From: Loripinus fragilis
Lineage: Eukaryota; Mollusca; Bivalvia; Lucinida; Lucinidae
NCBI GenBank assembly: GCA_964019695.1
Contig: OZ026516.1
Coordinates: 99,014,368-99,078,367 of the forward strand
Reading direction: 5' to 3'
Length of the DNA: 64,000 bases
Made by a program: the position numbers and the translations under genes. Positions 1-11,900 of this stretch are shown one piece after another. The notes beneath the pieces were generated by a model. It made no database searches and was not told the origin of the DNA. It saw only the letters and a program-made list of their open reading frames with translations. How positions within the stretch are numbered: the first letter of the stretch is position 1; every line of letters starts with the position of its first letter.

Positions 1-162
1 ATATGTATGGGAAATCCATCAAAATGCAAAGGGTCAGAAGCAAACCATTTTAGATGATCATAACAAAATTAACAGCATGTATACACAGCTGCACCACTAA
101 ACTTATTTTTGGTGTCAGAACATCAGCATACCATCACTTCTGATAACTAATCATACCTGTCA

Positions 163-628
163 TGCGGGGATCCAGAAAATTCTGTCAGAGGGGTCAAACT
201 TTGACTACGTTTTTTTTTTTATGAGGAGAGAGAGGATCAAAATACCACTAAAACGGGCCATCATACGGCCCCCAGCAAATTGCCATCAAAATGGCGTTTC
301 CCTGGCGTGCCGATGATGGCCCGAAATTGAATGCTCGCTTGGGCGCTATGTTAATTTAATGTTAATGCTAATGCTATGTTAATGGTCACCTGCTGGGAAA
401 GGGCTGACCTCTTGGCTCTCGTTTGTGGTGTCTTCTGTGAGTTTGTCACTTTCCCATTGGTATCCTGGGTCAGGTGTGGTACTTGATTGTATCGATTCCT
501 GATCTTTGCAACCTTATTACTTTGTATGGGATCTGTACCAGTACTGCTAGGAAACCCTATATTTCTGTGTGTGTTTTTTTTTCAGGGAGGGGGGTCCGGA
601 CCCCCTGTCTCCACGCTGGGTCCACACA
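163..628. mobile_element. Inverted-repeat element, family D, split by a nested LINE tail
   Basis: Begins with the family start (GGATCCAGAAA..TCTGTCAGAGG) and resumes near 535-628 with ACCAGTACTG and GGGGTCCGGACCCCCTG, as in the intact copies at 3096 and 60508. The central near-palindrome around CCATCAAAATGGCG is present. The middle (about 385-531) is a family E retrotransposon tail, so this copy was interrupted by a later insertion. Confidence 0.7.
385..531 (+). mobile_element. 5'-truncated non-LTR retrotransposon tail (family E)
   Basis: Runs from GGTCACCTGCTGGGAAAGGG to GTATCGATTCCTGATCTTTGCA, ending in ACCTTATTACTT. Copies at 20500, 25208, 39345 (minus), 51086 (minus), 52284 and 57995 share this 3' end but start at different points, as expected of target-primed reverse transcription. 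Confidence 0.65.
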
Positions 629-1265
629 TGCCCCTTAGCACACTATCGTCTAACATTATATTGTCACATTTTCACAGAAGGTACACTCTGTTCCACACAT
701 GCCACACAGCGAGGAATCCCGAATAGCTTCTGGTATGTAAAACGTGGTCACTTGTTTAGCTGAAATAGATCCAGATAAGGATATTTAATGAGCATAAAAT
801 TGTAATTTTTTTCTTATCCATCAATTTAATCATGTGTTTTGGGTGCTCAAAAGAACCGCCTCATTGAGTACCCACATCATATGTTTTGGATGAGAAATGA
901 AGAAAATCATATTCTGATACACACTTTTATCTGGAGGCCTGGATATCTTATAAGAAACAAATATTAATTCACAAGTCTTATATTCTATAATCCATGTAAG
1001 CATAACATCCTTTTCGTTAGACAAGTCAAACATTGTTACACTAATCAGGTGCTGCAGAATGCAACGTCTGATCAGGGTCTTCACTGTTTTCTTATGTAAT
1101 GTTCTATAACGCTTTCCATAAAGATAGAAAAACACTCCTATAACTTGAATTAGATTTGTCCAATTGATAAAAATTGTTAGCAATTGCCCTTGGGGTAAGA
1201 TTTGGCCAATATATTGCATTAAAGCCTCCATCCTCCAGTTGCCTAGGGTGTTGAATTTTCTAAGG
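629..1265. other. No gene recognised (repeat-like AT-rich sequence)
   Basis: An open frame on the minus strand (830-1231) has no recognisable domain. Its 3' part (828-900) matches a dispersed sequence (TGTTTTGGGTGCTCAAAAGAA) seen again near 24640, 41785 and 45370, so I treat it as repeat DNA. Confidence 0.5.
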
Positions 1266-1535
1266 CAGTGGTTCTGTTGTCGTTAATCAGTGTTTATTAT
1301 TGCTTCCATTGTGTATGGGGGTTTTGTATTTGGTCTTGGTTTTGTGATGTAGTTCGCTGTGTCCTTTCTAGTTTATCACACCTCTTGCTGAGGAAAATAG
1401 GTGTGGTTGCTTTATCATAATTGTGTTGTGGCTGTCTGTGTTCTGTATCTCTTCCTCATGGTCAAAGGGTAGGGTCTGCAGTCTGTAAATGTGGCATTTC
1501 TTGGTCGAATTCACTTATATCTTCATAGTAAAACA
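1266..1535 (+). repeat. Dispersed repeat family F
   Basis: Starts TGGTTCTGTTGTCGTTAATC and contains TTGGTCTTGGTTTTGTGATG, TCTAGTTT and GTGGTTGCTTTA. Related copies lie at 7487, 8417 (minus), 12632, 23280 (minus), 26336 (minus), 30608, 37965 and 55105. No coding potential or class-specific end seen. Confidence 0.65.
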
Positions 1536-1608
1536 TAGAATTGAATATGAATGTTTTTGTGCTTCAAATAAAACCATCTTAAATGTATTTTCTAGCTGAT
1601 TTTGTAAC

Positions 1609-2165
1609 ATATGGGCCGTGACGCGAGAAAACCTGTCTTCAGGGTTTTAAAACTAACAGAGGGTCACTGATGACACCTAAATGGCAGAAACTAGCTAGTC
1701 TGGCCCAGGAATATGCACATTCTAGTTTCAGTTCTTTGGTGCAGTCTTAGCTTCCAATGGATACCCTTTTAAGAACATATTTGACTTCACTACAGCTGGT
1801 GACTGGAACTTTGTGGCGGCGTTAGAACGTCTCCCTGCCCTTCATTATAGTGTAGATTTAATTTTCTTGTCCTTTGGGATCATGGGTTTCATTGTGAAAC
1901 TTTGAAACTATTAGAGGGTCACTGAGGACGCCTAAATGGCAGAAACTAGCTAGTCTGGCCCAGGAAATATTCAGTTCTTTGGTGCAGTCTTTGCTTCCAA
2001 GGGATTCCCTTTTAAGAACATATTTCCAACAAAGCTAGACTCAACCCAGCCTTCTAAGCTACAGAGACCAACACTAGAAAATTGAAATTTTGCTTTTAAC
2101 AAGTTTAGATATGACACTTTCCAATAAATGAATAACAAAGGCGCTGATCAGACTGCGCCTGCCTT
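1609..2165. mobile_element. Family B inverted-repeat element, interrupted
   Basis: The start (ATATGGGCCGTGACGCGAGA) and the inner part (2030-2165, CTACAGAGACC...AACAAAGGCGCTGATCAGAC) match family B. Between them is foreign sequence flanked by a ~110 bp direct repeat (1660-1772 and 1911-2022, both containing GGCAGAAACTAGCTAGTCTG). Confidence 0.6.
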
Positions 2166-2464
2166 TCTCTGTTGCAATATTGGCTCATTATTAGGTAGTT
2201 AATGATGTTTCTGCATGTTATTAAAAAAATTGGAAAGTATGAAGTAGCAGAGGACACAGGAAGTCATGAATAGCCGTATTATATGCACTGAACACAAAAC
2301 AAAATTATTAATTTACTTGCACATTTGGTAGGGTGTGCTTTGATGCAGATTTATTTAAAATATAGTTTTGATGTTTTGGTCATTACTTGTCCTTCATTAA
2401 TATTGAGTTCTGACAGAAAACAGAGTACCACTTAATTTAGCAATATGGGAAGGTGAAATTGCTG

Positions 2465-2695
2465 TACTGTCGTGCCAACCAAGAGTTACGGTGACGAAAT
2501 TTTCTGCTTGCAATGGTTAAGTAAAACATTCACTTGTACACTCCACTTGAACTAATGTGAATCGATAAATCACTTGTGTATTAATCCTATCCTGCGGATA
2601 GGATTAATACACAAGTGATCTATCTATTCTAAGTCACTGATACCTTTGTAAACAAAACATGACGTCACTGTCACTCTTTGCTGGCAGGACAGTAC
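2465..2695. mobile_element. Palindromic MITE family A, copy 1
   Basis: About 230 bp with terminal inverted repeats (TACTGTCGTGCCAACCAAGA against TCTTTGCTGGCAGGACAGTA) and a central hairpin whose arms read GTGTATTAATCCTATCC and GGATAGGATTAATACAC. Related copies at 5185 and 42146. TA at both edges suggests a TA target. No transposase, so non-autonomous. Confidence 0.8.
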
Positions 2696-2808
2696 TTATC
2701 ATCAATTCTCATTACCGGGCTCAATACAAAAAACAAGTCTTCTGTTTTCAAATTTTGTAAGTTCTACCTATTTTTGCATTTTTTTTTCAGATTGTCGAGA
2801 TTACTTAC

Positions 2809-2911
2809 TTGGTTCATAATAGTCGTACACGCGTACAGGAACGGGCTGTAAACCTGCCACAAGTCCTATTCTGTGCATCGTTACAGTAACACATGTATCA
2901 GATCTTCCTAT
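2809..2911 (-). CDS. TEP exon 21 (receptor-binding domain, most 3' exon found)
   Basis: 103 nt, phase 0 in and 1 out: [20 protein letters not shown], then [22 protein letters not shown] is the conserved last strand region of A2M/TEP proteins. The acceptor is TTCACATTGCAG and the donor CCAA|GTAAGT. A last exon with the stop codon is required but I could not find a convincing one between 1 and 2808. Confidence 0.94.
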
Positions 2912-5900
2912 CTGCAATGTGAAATGTTTCAATAAGATTTATTAATATATGTGTATACCTTCATGCATATAGGTCAGGCTATCCTTGATCTCCACAGCTG
3001 TATCATAAGATCCCTAATATTCACCTACTGAAAGTTTGACATGCACATACTGTAAACATCAACTAAATCTTACATGTACACTACATCCAACATGCACAGA
3101 TCCAGAAAGTTTTGTCAAAGGGGGTCCAATTTTGACAATGTTCTTGTTTGTTTGTTTTTTAGTTGAGGGGAGAGAGGATCCAAATACCACTATAAGTGGG
3201 ACATCATCGGTCAACCAGCCAAACACCATTTAAATGGCGTTACCCGGACGTGCTGATGATGGCTCAACATTGAATTTGGCTTGGTAGCTTTCTACTTTTA
3301 CAGGATATCCAGACCAGTATTGCTTCAAAAAACGCTATATTTTTGTGATTTTTAGGGGGTCCAGACCCTCTGTCCCCCTCCCTCTCAATTCCTCCTCCCC
3401 CCTGGATCCGGGCAAGCCCAATTTTGAGATAAACAACGTAAATACAACGCTTCTCACAGAAACGCAAATAAATTATTCCAAAGAAGGGGAAAGACTGAAG
3501 ACAAATTCTAATGACATTGTTTTTGTAACGCAACATCTTATTGGATAATGCTAGACATTTGCGTCCGTATACCTGAAACTGTCCAATATAGTTTAACGTC
3601 ATAGATTTAGTCACATTTTAGCAGCCACAGTAAAGGTAATATTGAAAGGATTCAAACCATAAACTGCGTTTCCTGCCAAATTTGTGATTTTTCTACAACA
3701 GAAACGTGCCGTGATATGATCTACACCTACATCATATGGGCCTTGATGCGAGAAAACCTGTCTTCGGGGGTTTGCGAACAACACAGGCGCAGACCAACCT
3801 GCGCATCCGCGCAGACTGATCAGCGCCTTTGTTATTCATTTATCGAAAAGTACCATATCTAGACTTGCTACGAGCGAAATTCCAATTTTCTAGCTAGTCT
3901 CTGTAGCTGAAGAGACTGGTTTGAAACTCGCTTTGTCCGAAACCCCGAAGACAGGTTTTCTCACGATGAGGCACAATTATGCGCGGCTGTCACACATGAC
4001 TATTACAGCTCTGGGAAATAATTAAACCATCAATGTGGCTGTGCACCCTGAGAAGACTCAGATCAGCCCAGGAATCAGCACAGTCTTACCAGAGTCTTAA
4101 CTGTCCCCATGAAGAAAACTAAGGTACTTAGTTACGTACTGAGCGCACTGCAAAGACTGATCAAACTGGGCAGATGCCAAGGTTGATCTAAGTCTTTGCT
4201 CAATGCAAACTCATGGAGTTGATTTTGTCATGTCAGATAAAGAGAAGACTTATATCAGCCTAGGCATCAGTCCAGTCTAATTACAGTCTGCATGAAGAAA
4301 GCTTGGGTCATTTGTTACCTACTGAACGCACAGCAAAGACTCATCAGACTGGGCAGTAACCAAGGCTGATCTGAGTCTTAGCTCCGCACTTGTTCATTTC
4401 GTTGATTTTGTAATGCAACGTAGGTTTGTATCATGTAAATAAATTCGTTTGACCTTTAATACGAGTAAGCTGTGGAAATCCAATTGCACCTAACCAATAT
4501 TATCTGGACGTAGCTGGCATTGTGCTTTAGTTTTGAGTTTGTTTGTAAATAGAAAAGACTTCTATTGGTAAAGCGTTTTTACAAGACAATATTCATTAAT
4601 TTTGCAGTTTCATTATGAATTACCTATAGTTAGCAAAAGATCTATAATATGTTTGACAATCTAATGAATTACATGTATATCAATTATCTTGCAATGCAAA
4701 AAGGGTGATGCATATGGTGTAGTAAGAAAGGTATTGTGCTTTTTGTGTATATGTATGGGCGATGATCCATTTGCTAAAGCTTATAGGTTATCTTCCTATA
4801 GAGATGCACAATCATACACTATTTTACATATAGATACTGTATTTGACGTGCAGTGTACTGAAGTTTCAAAGATGCGTAATAATAGGACTATACTATTTTC
4901 CATTGAAACAGGTAAATAACGACAACTGTATTACTGCAGTTTGAGGCAGTTAATGATATATACCTGTATAAAATACGCATTACCTGGATAAGTTCATATT
5001 AGTTGTTTACGAAGATTTTCATCTATCTTTGAATCATCAGTACTGGTTATTAGCTAAATTATTGACATGGTGTTGATGTTTATGATAATGTATGCACAGT
5101 GCAGTATACTTGATATTAGCTGTATATATTGAATATGTTATTGGCGTTAACGATACTGTATTTACAGTACCGTGTGCTGGTTATTACTGTCCTGCCAGGC
5201 AAGAGTGATAGTGACGTAATATTTTGTTTACAATTATTAAGTAAATTTTAGTTTGTCCACTCCACTTGAGCTGGCACGAATCGACATATCACTTGTGTAT
5301 TAATCCTTTCCTGTGGATAGGATTAATATACAAGTGATCTATCGATTATAAGTCCACGATAACTTTGTAAACAAAACATGTCCTTACTGTCACTTTTGGC
5401 TGGCAGGATAGTAGCTGTATTTATTGACATTTGGATGTTCATGATGGTCACCGATAGCTTTTACCCCTTAATGAAGCAAATAAGAGTACTCTTTATCAAA
5501 TTTGTATCTTATGCTAATAATAATTAAGCAACAATTATGTGTATCAGAGTACAAATATGCACCAGAGCACGAGGCTTTGGTACCGCTTCTCATCAGCTAG
5601 CAGCAAAGGCTTAGGCAAGTCTGTACATATGCACAGACTTACCTGAGCCTTCGCTGCTTGCATAAACAAAAAGAAGACATACAATGCTCTCAGAAATTTT
5701 CATAATTATCTCGCCTGGTTAAAACTACAGCACCGTCATCGCACTAATGCCTGATTTTCTCTGTAATATTCTACTACAATGATCAGAAGACTTGAGCTTA
5801 GAAGGAAATAAAAAATTCTTTGACTGCGTATTCAAAATCTATGAATCTGCACGTTTTGATTACAATGCAACTGCTTAACGGACTAAATGACATCCACTCT

Positions 5901-8900
5901 TTCTCTCTCTCTATCTTATACATACACACAAACACACATGCGCGCGCATGCACACACAATTTCTCTCTATAACACATACACAAGTTTGCACGCACACATT
6001 GTTTTCCTTTCAAGGTATGTAAATATATGTATAAATCATGTTATTTTGTGACTATCTGTATTGCCTTTTGTATTTGTTTATGTTTATGTTTTTGAAAGGA
6101 GACCTACTTGTGGCTTTTGGGCTGTTACTTATCCTTGTTAAATAAGTAAAGCATTAAATGAATTGTGTGTGCTTTGAAGACACGTCTCACTGAGACTTTT
6201 CTTTTAAGCACACAAAACCTAGTATGCTTTGATAGTTGATACTAGAAACAAATATGTTTATTTATATAAGCTGCGACATGAGATTTCTAACAATGCGGTA
6301 TGTGCGACCAGCAAAGGCTCAGACCAGCCTGCGCATACCCGCAGTCTGATCAGAGCCTTTGCTAGTTGCTTGAATATTTTACAACTGTTAAGCTACTGAC
6401 ATAACAGCTTTGGAGTTTCTAAGATTAACAGGAGGCTGCACTGGCTTGTCCGAGTTTACACATGTCAAAACACCGAATTGTTGGAAATCACATGTTGTGG
6501 CACATATGTTCTTAAATAACTTAATCATTTAAATCAAACTATTGACAACTGGAGGGAAAATCTCTGGCTTTGATGATTTGAAATGAACAAGACTGCACTG
6601 AACAGTGTAAATATCTATGAAAATTCAAACTACTAAAGCAGAACTGTTGAACAATATTTCTGTACAAGACACAAAGACATTGCTATGTGGCTCTCCTTAT
6701 TAACATTCAAAATACATACCTCATCAAAGTACAATATAACTTTTCTGTCGCCTGGCTCAACACGTGCAGGCTCTTGGGAAGGTGACTTTACACTTGATGG
6801 ATCAGCCATAAACCCTGAAGGAGTACCAATCTCCAGAATTGCCATTGAACTACTACCTGACTCTGTCCAGCTGTTGAAAAATGAGCCAAAACATGTGATT
6901 TCCAATAATGTGGCATTTTAACAAGTGTAGACTCAGACGAGCCTGTACAGCCTCCTTTTAAGTATAGAAACTCCAAATGACTTAACACTCATAGAATATT
7001 TAAGCAACTAGCAAAGGCTCTGATCAGACAGCGCATATGCGCAGGCTGGTCTGAGCCTTTGCTGGTCGCACATACCACATTGTTGGAAATCTCATGTCGC
7101 TGCTCAAAAATATATATGGAAATAAATACTTTATTGGAAATACATGTACCATTTTGTTTGGCTCAGTTTCTTTTATTGAGGCGTACAACCTCATACAGGG
7201 TATGTATGTAACCTTATCAACTTGTGATCTTGTTGCTGTTGAGTCAGTGTTTGTTGATGCCCAAAGTGTGTGTAGGGCTTACTGTCATGAGCCCATTTCG
7301 TTGTATTATCATCATGTGTTAATTTGATTTGATTGTTTCTCTTTGATGATACATTGCATTAGTTACCAAGCCTCCATGCGAGCTAAACAGTTTGGTGTTT
7401 TAACAACAACAGAATCTAGGGCAAAGCTTTAGCGCTAGTAAAATGCATTTAAGCCCCCAGTGGTTTAGGCTGCTGTCCGCTCAAAGGTCGTGATTCTGTT
7501 GTTGCAGATATATTGTTAATGTACTTCCCATTATTTGTGGCAGTTCTGTGTTTGTCTTTGTTTTGTTATGAATAAGTTTGTGTCCATTCTAGTCTTGCAA
7601 TCACTTTGAAGCGGAAGAAAAAGCTGGCTGTTTTGCTGTTATTGTCTGACATATGTATTGTTACTATGAATGCAGTATGTGATTATGGTATTTCCTTATC
7701 ATACTCAATTACTTTTTATGTTTAGAGACGTAGTCGATAAAGGTGTTTTGCCCTCTCTAGTTTTGTAATCATCTAGCTGAGGAATAGAGAGGCTATTGCT
7801 TTACCTTGATTGTATCATGGGTTGTTCGTGATTACTGTTGGTAGTCTGTGTTAAAGTGTCTTTTTTGCATAGTTCCATAGGCTTTTCTATAATTTTGACC
7901 TTTCCTGGTAATAATTGAGCCGTGACATGTGATTTCCAACAATGTGGCATTTTGACATGTGTAGACTCAGACGAGCCTGTGCAGCCTCCTTTTAAGCTTA
8001 GAAACTCCAAATGGTGTTCAGTCAGTAGTTTAGCAATCATAGAATACTGTAAATACTGCACCTACGCAGGTTAATCTGAGGCTTTGCTGGTCGCACACAC
8101 CAAATTGTTGGAAATCGCATGCCACAGCTCATTTTAAACAGCTGACATATTTGAACTTTTTAAGCAAGTGTAACAACAAACAATATCTATCAGTATGCAG
8201 TTTTAAAAGTCAATGCTGTAAGCTCGTTAATGAAAGTATTAGTATAGAACTACTTGGTTTACATTTTGTAATTAAATCAGACAAATCTACCAGACAAAAT
8301 ATGTATACCAGCAAATTGGCAATTATAATCATAGTATTTTTATTGTTAACGTGCCCCAAGATTTGAATATTTTCAGAAAGTGTTTAGCTTTATCTAGAAG
8401 CTACAAAATAGCACTAACTTAATCTTATCCCCTTCTCTTTCACAAAATGGAAATTAAAAGGATATGACCAGGAAGTGTCATAATCATATACTTCAGACCA
8501 ACACGTGGCACCGGGAGATAGAGTCAAAGAACGATAACAGTGAAAGACCTTCATAATGCAACAAAAGTAAAGCAACCAGCTCGCTCTTCTCCAGCGAGAT
8601 GTTGCAAAACTAGAAAAGACATAACGTACTGCAAAACAAAACAAAGACCTAACGTTAAACCCCACAAACAATGGGAGCAACAACAAACAATTAATAAACA
8701 ACAACAGAGCCACAACCTTAGAACAGACAGCAGCCGAAGCCACTGGGGTGGCTTATATTTAAGCTTGCGTGGGGTTTTCCTAACTTATGCAATGTATCAT
8801 CACAGGGAAAGAACCAAATCAATTACCAAACTGTGATAAAATAATGAAAATGGCTCTCAACTGTCAGAGATATAGAAAACCTCCAGTTGAGCCACGGGTA

Positions 8901-11900
8901 GGCCAGTCCCAGACAAATATCAGGCATCAACCCACCGATTAAAGTCAGTGTTATCATGGAGTCTATTTCTGTGATAATTAATTTGTTCATATTGTTTGTC
9001 TTATCCTGGAAATTACATTAGTGAAAATATATATTTGAATACAGATTTTAATACTTTTAGAATTAAAATTCTTAGATTAAATCCTTAACAAGAGAATGGC
9101 AACAAGGATATATCACTCACCTTGCACAAACTTTAACATCATATGCATTTATTGATTCCTTTGGAAGACTCGTTGTAAGACGAAAACTTTTCTTCTGGTC
9201 ATCATCGTTTACATTGTAAAATACTTCAATCTAGTTCAAAAAAGCATATTTATTATACAGTTGTTGAAAAGTATGAGATCCTCGTATACGCATGAATAAA
9301 CATTCTAAATATTTCAACACTATGTACACATTAGCAAATCCTGCATGCATCGTTTTTAAACTTTATTCTATTGCACATATCAGTTGAAAATGTAAAATAT
9401 AATTTAAGCCAGCTCTTGTGATTTTGCTACTAATTGCATAGGGAAGCAGCTTACTGTCAGATAGCTTGCATACATGTATCTGTACATCCTTCACATAGCA
9501 TTTCTGTTCAATTATACATTGCTGGGCGCTGTTGATGAGGTTCTAGACAAAATTTTATGCTTCTAGCTTTACAAGGTCGGGTTGCATGTATGCTTAAAGA
9601 ATAGCTTTATGCATGAGATCAGTACCATAAAGAAACTAACTTAAACTGATTTTTGATTTAAATAATCGCTAGCATTGCATGATAACAACCTTGTTAATTA
9701 ACAAATCAACTGTTTTGTACATTGCATTTTGTAAAAGACCATAAAAGTGTTAGCAGTTATTCCAAGAATGATTTAATCACAAGCAACTCATATAAAATGC
9801 ACCCATATAATCTAAATATAAAGAGTTAATTAATCCTTCTATTTTAAATATGGGATTTACAACTGAGGTAGGTGGAAAATTCGATAAAGGAACGAGTGCG
9901 CAAGCACACGTTTTTTCATATGATTTTCACCTCCCGAGGTTTATAAATCCCATATTTTAAATAGAATGATTCAATAAACTGTACATTACATGTATTCTGA
10001 TAGGGCTGCTTGCTCAAATCAAGAAAATACTGCGAATGCGATGAGGCAAAACCAGCGGGATTGTGGCATGTCTAATTATAACACGAGTAGTAATACATCA
10101 GCAAGCTGTTCCCTGCTGTAAAATTAGAAAAATCGCCATTTTGAAATCTTCTTCTTCATGTCCACCTCAGAATTTCAAACGTCTGTAACTTTTTTATTAG
10201 TGAATAAAAACATAAATTGTGGGTAGTCATTTTCTTAGTGAGATCATAACGAACATTTTGGTCTTAAGTTTATTGTGTTTTTCTAGAATTTTTCATTTTT
10301 GTTCCTCGACCTTCCATTTTCAGAGTTGGAAGACAGAAACGTTATAAAACGTCAGAGCATGTTTAAATGACGTCATTTGTTAATGTTTGTGACGTAAAAA
10401 GTGCAGATAAGCCTTTTGCATGTTTAAAAAATGTACAAAAGTGAATATGACATGTGTTCCATCTTGTCTATGCCTTGGGTCACCTGTGGTCAGGAAAAAG
10501 GAGATCAGGATAAAGGGATTTATTTCCCTAGAGGTATAAATCTTTCCAGGCAAAATCAAGTTTGCCCATTTTATTTGTTTGATAAATCATGGCATTTTCA
10601 CCCAAACATGTTATATATTATACAAAAGCCACGTTTGACAAATAAGTCAATCACCACAAATTTCATTGGATGACACACTTTAAGGTCAGCCAGAATTCCA
10701 AAAACAATTGTAATAACCAACATATACATGCATAACATGATAAATTAACTCAAGATATTCAACCATGCAAAAGCAAATATTACAACTTTATTTCCCCCTT
10801 TCCTCTTAATGATTATACTATAATATTCTAACATCCACAGTTTGCAGAATGTTTGATTAATATATTCTAAAATATACAACTATAAACTTTTTAGAATGGT
10901 CATGTTGGTAAAACATTTACTAGTATGCAGTTTAAAACACCATGTGTTTCGCTAAACGTTAAGTTAGCCAAATGCTTGTGAACCCAAATAATTTATTAAT
11001 ATCTAATTATTTGGCATTCTTGTTGACGATATCAGTCGTTTTCTCACCTGAGATAAGCACTACATACAATCATTTTTTTCAAGAAAGCCTCGCAAGGCAG
11101 TTTGTATTTTCTAGTATAAGCTTTGATCTTAATCTTGTGAGGGTCGTGAAATAATTAATAATCTTGATTAAATGAACAGAGGTGACATAATCTAAAAATT
11201 ACAGACTTGGTTCTGTTAAGTCCATTCATGACCATTAATTGAAAGTGCAACAGAGACTTGATTTAAGTGGTATTCTGCAACTCAATATTCCTGAAGGATC
11301 AGAATTTGAAAACATCAACACTATGTTGTGTACAAGAGATATTCTACCAACTACACGCAGTCCAATGAGAGCTTTTATTCCTACCTGAGCCAAGCTAAAA
11401 CCCCTGCCTGTAGCTGTAATTGTGACCTCCCCAACATTAGGCGGCATCTGGAAAAAAAGTTATATGTGTGCTAAGAATATTTTTGCAGAAGACTTTGAAC
11501 TCAGACTTTAAAATAAATTGTTGGTATGAATTGATGTAACCACTTAACACTTTGTAAACTGGAAACCCCTAGAAGGGTACATTGGCAAACATTGAATACT
11601 CAGATGAAATGCTGCAGAATGTGGCATGTAATGAATGTCTGCACTGTTATCTAATATAAAACAATCTTCAGGGACTGAAGTACATCTGCATTGGGTAATT
11701 ATATCATGTGGGCCTCGCCACAAAAAACTTGTCTTTAGGGTTTCCAAAAAAGTGAGATTCAAACCAGCCTGCTCAGCTACAGAGACTAGCTAAAAAGTTG
11801 AAATTTCGCTTTTAGCAACTTGGATATGATACTTTCCAAAAAGCGAAAAACATAGGCACTGATCAGACTGCGCCTTTGTTGTTCCCAACACCCTGAAGTA

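Noticed and set aside
830..1231. 133-residue minus-strand open frame
   Set aside because: No recognisable domain or splice context and part of it is dispersed repeat; also not the missing TEP last exon.
8414..8836. Overlapping ~100-residue frames on both strands
   Set aside because: Both lie in dispersed repeat family F; low-complexity residue content.
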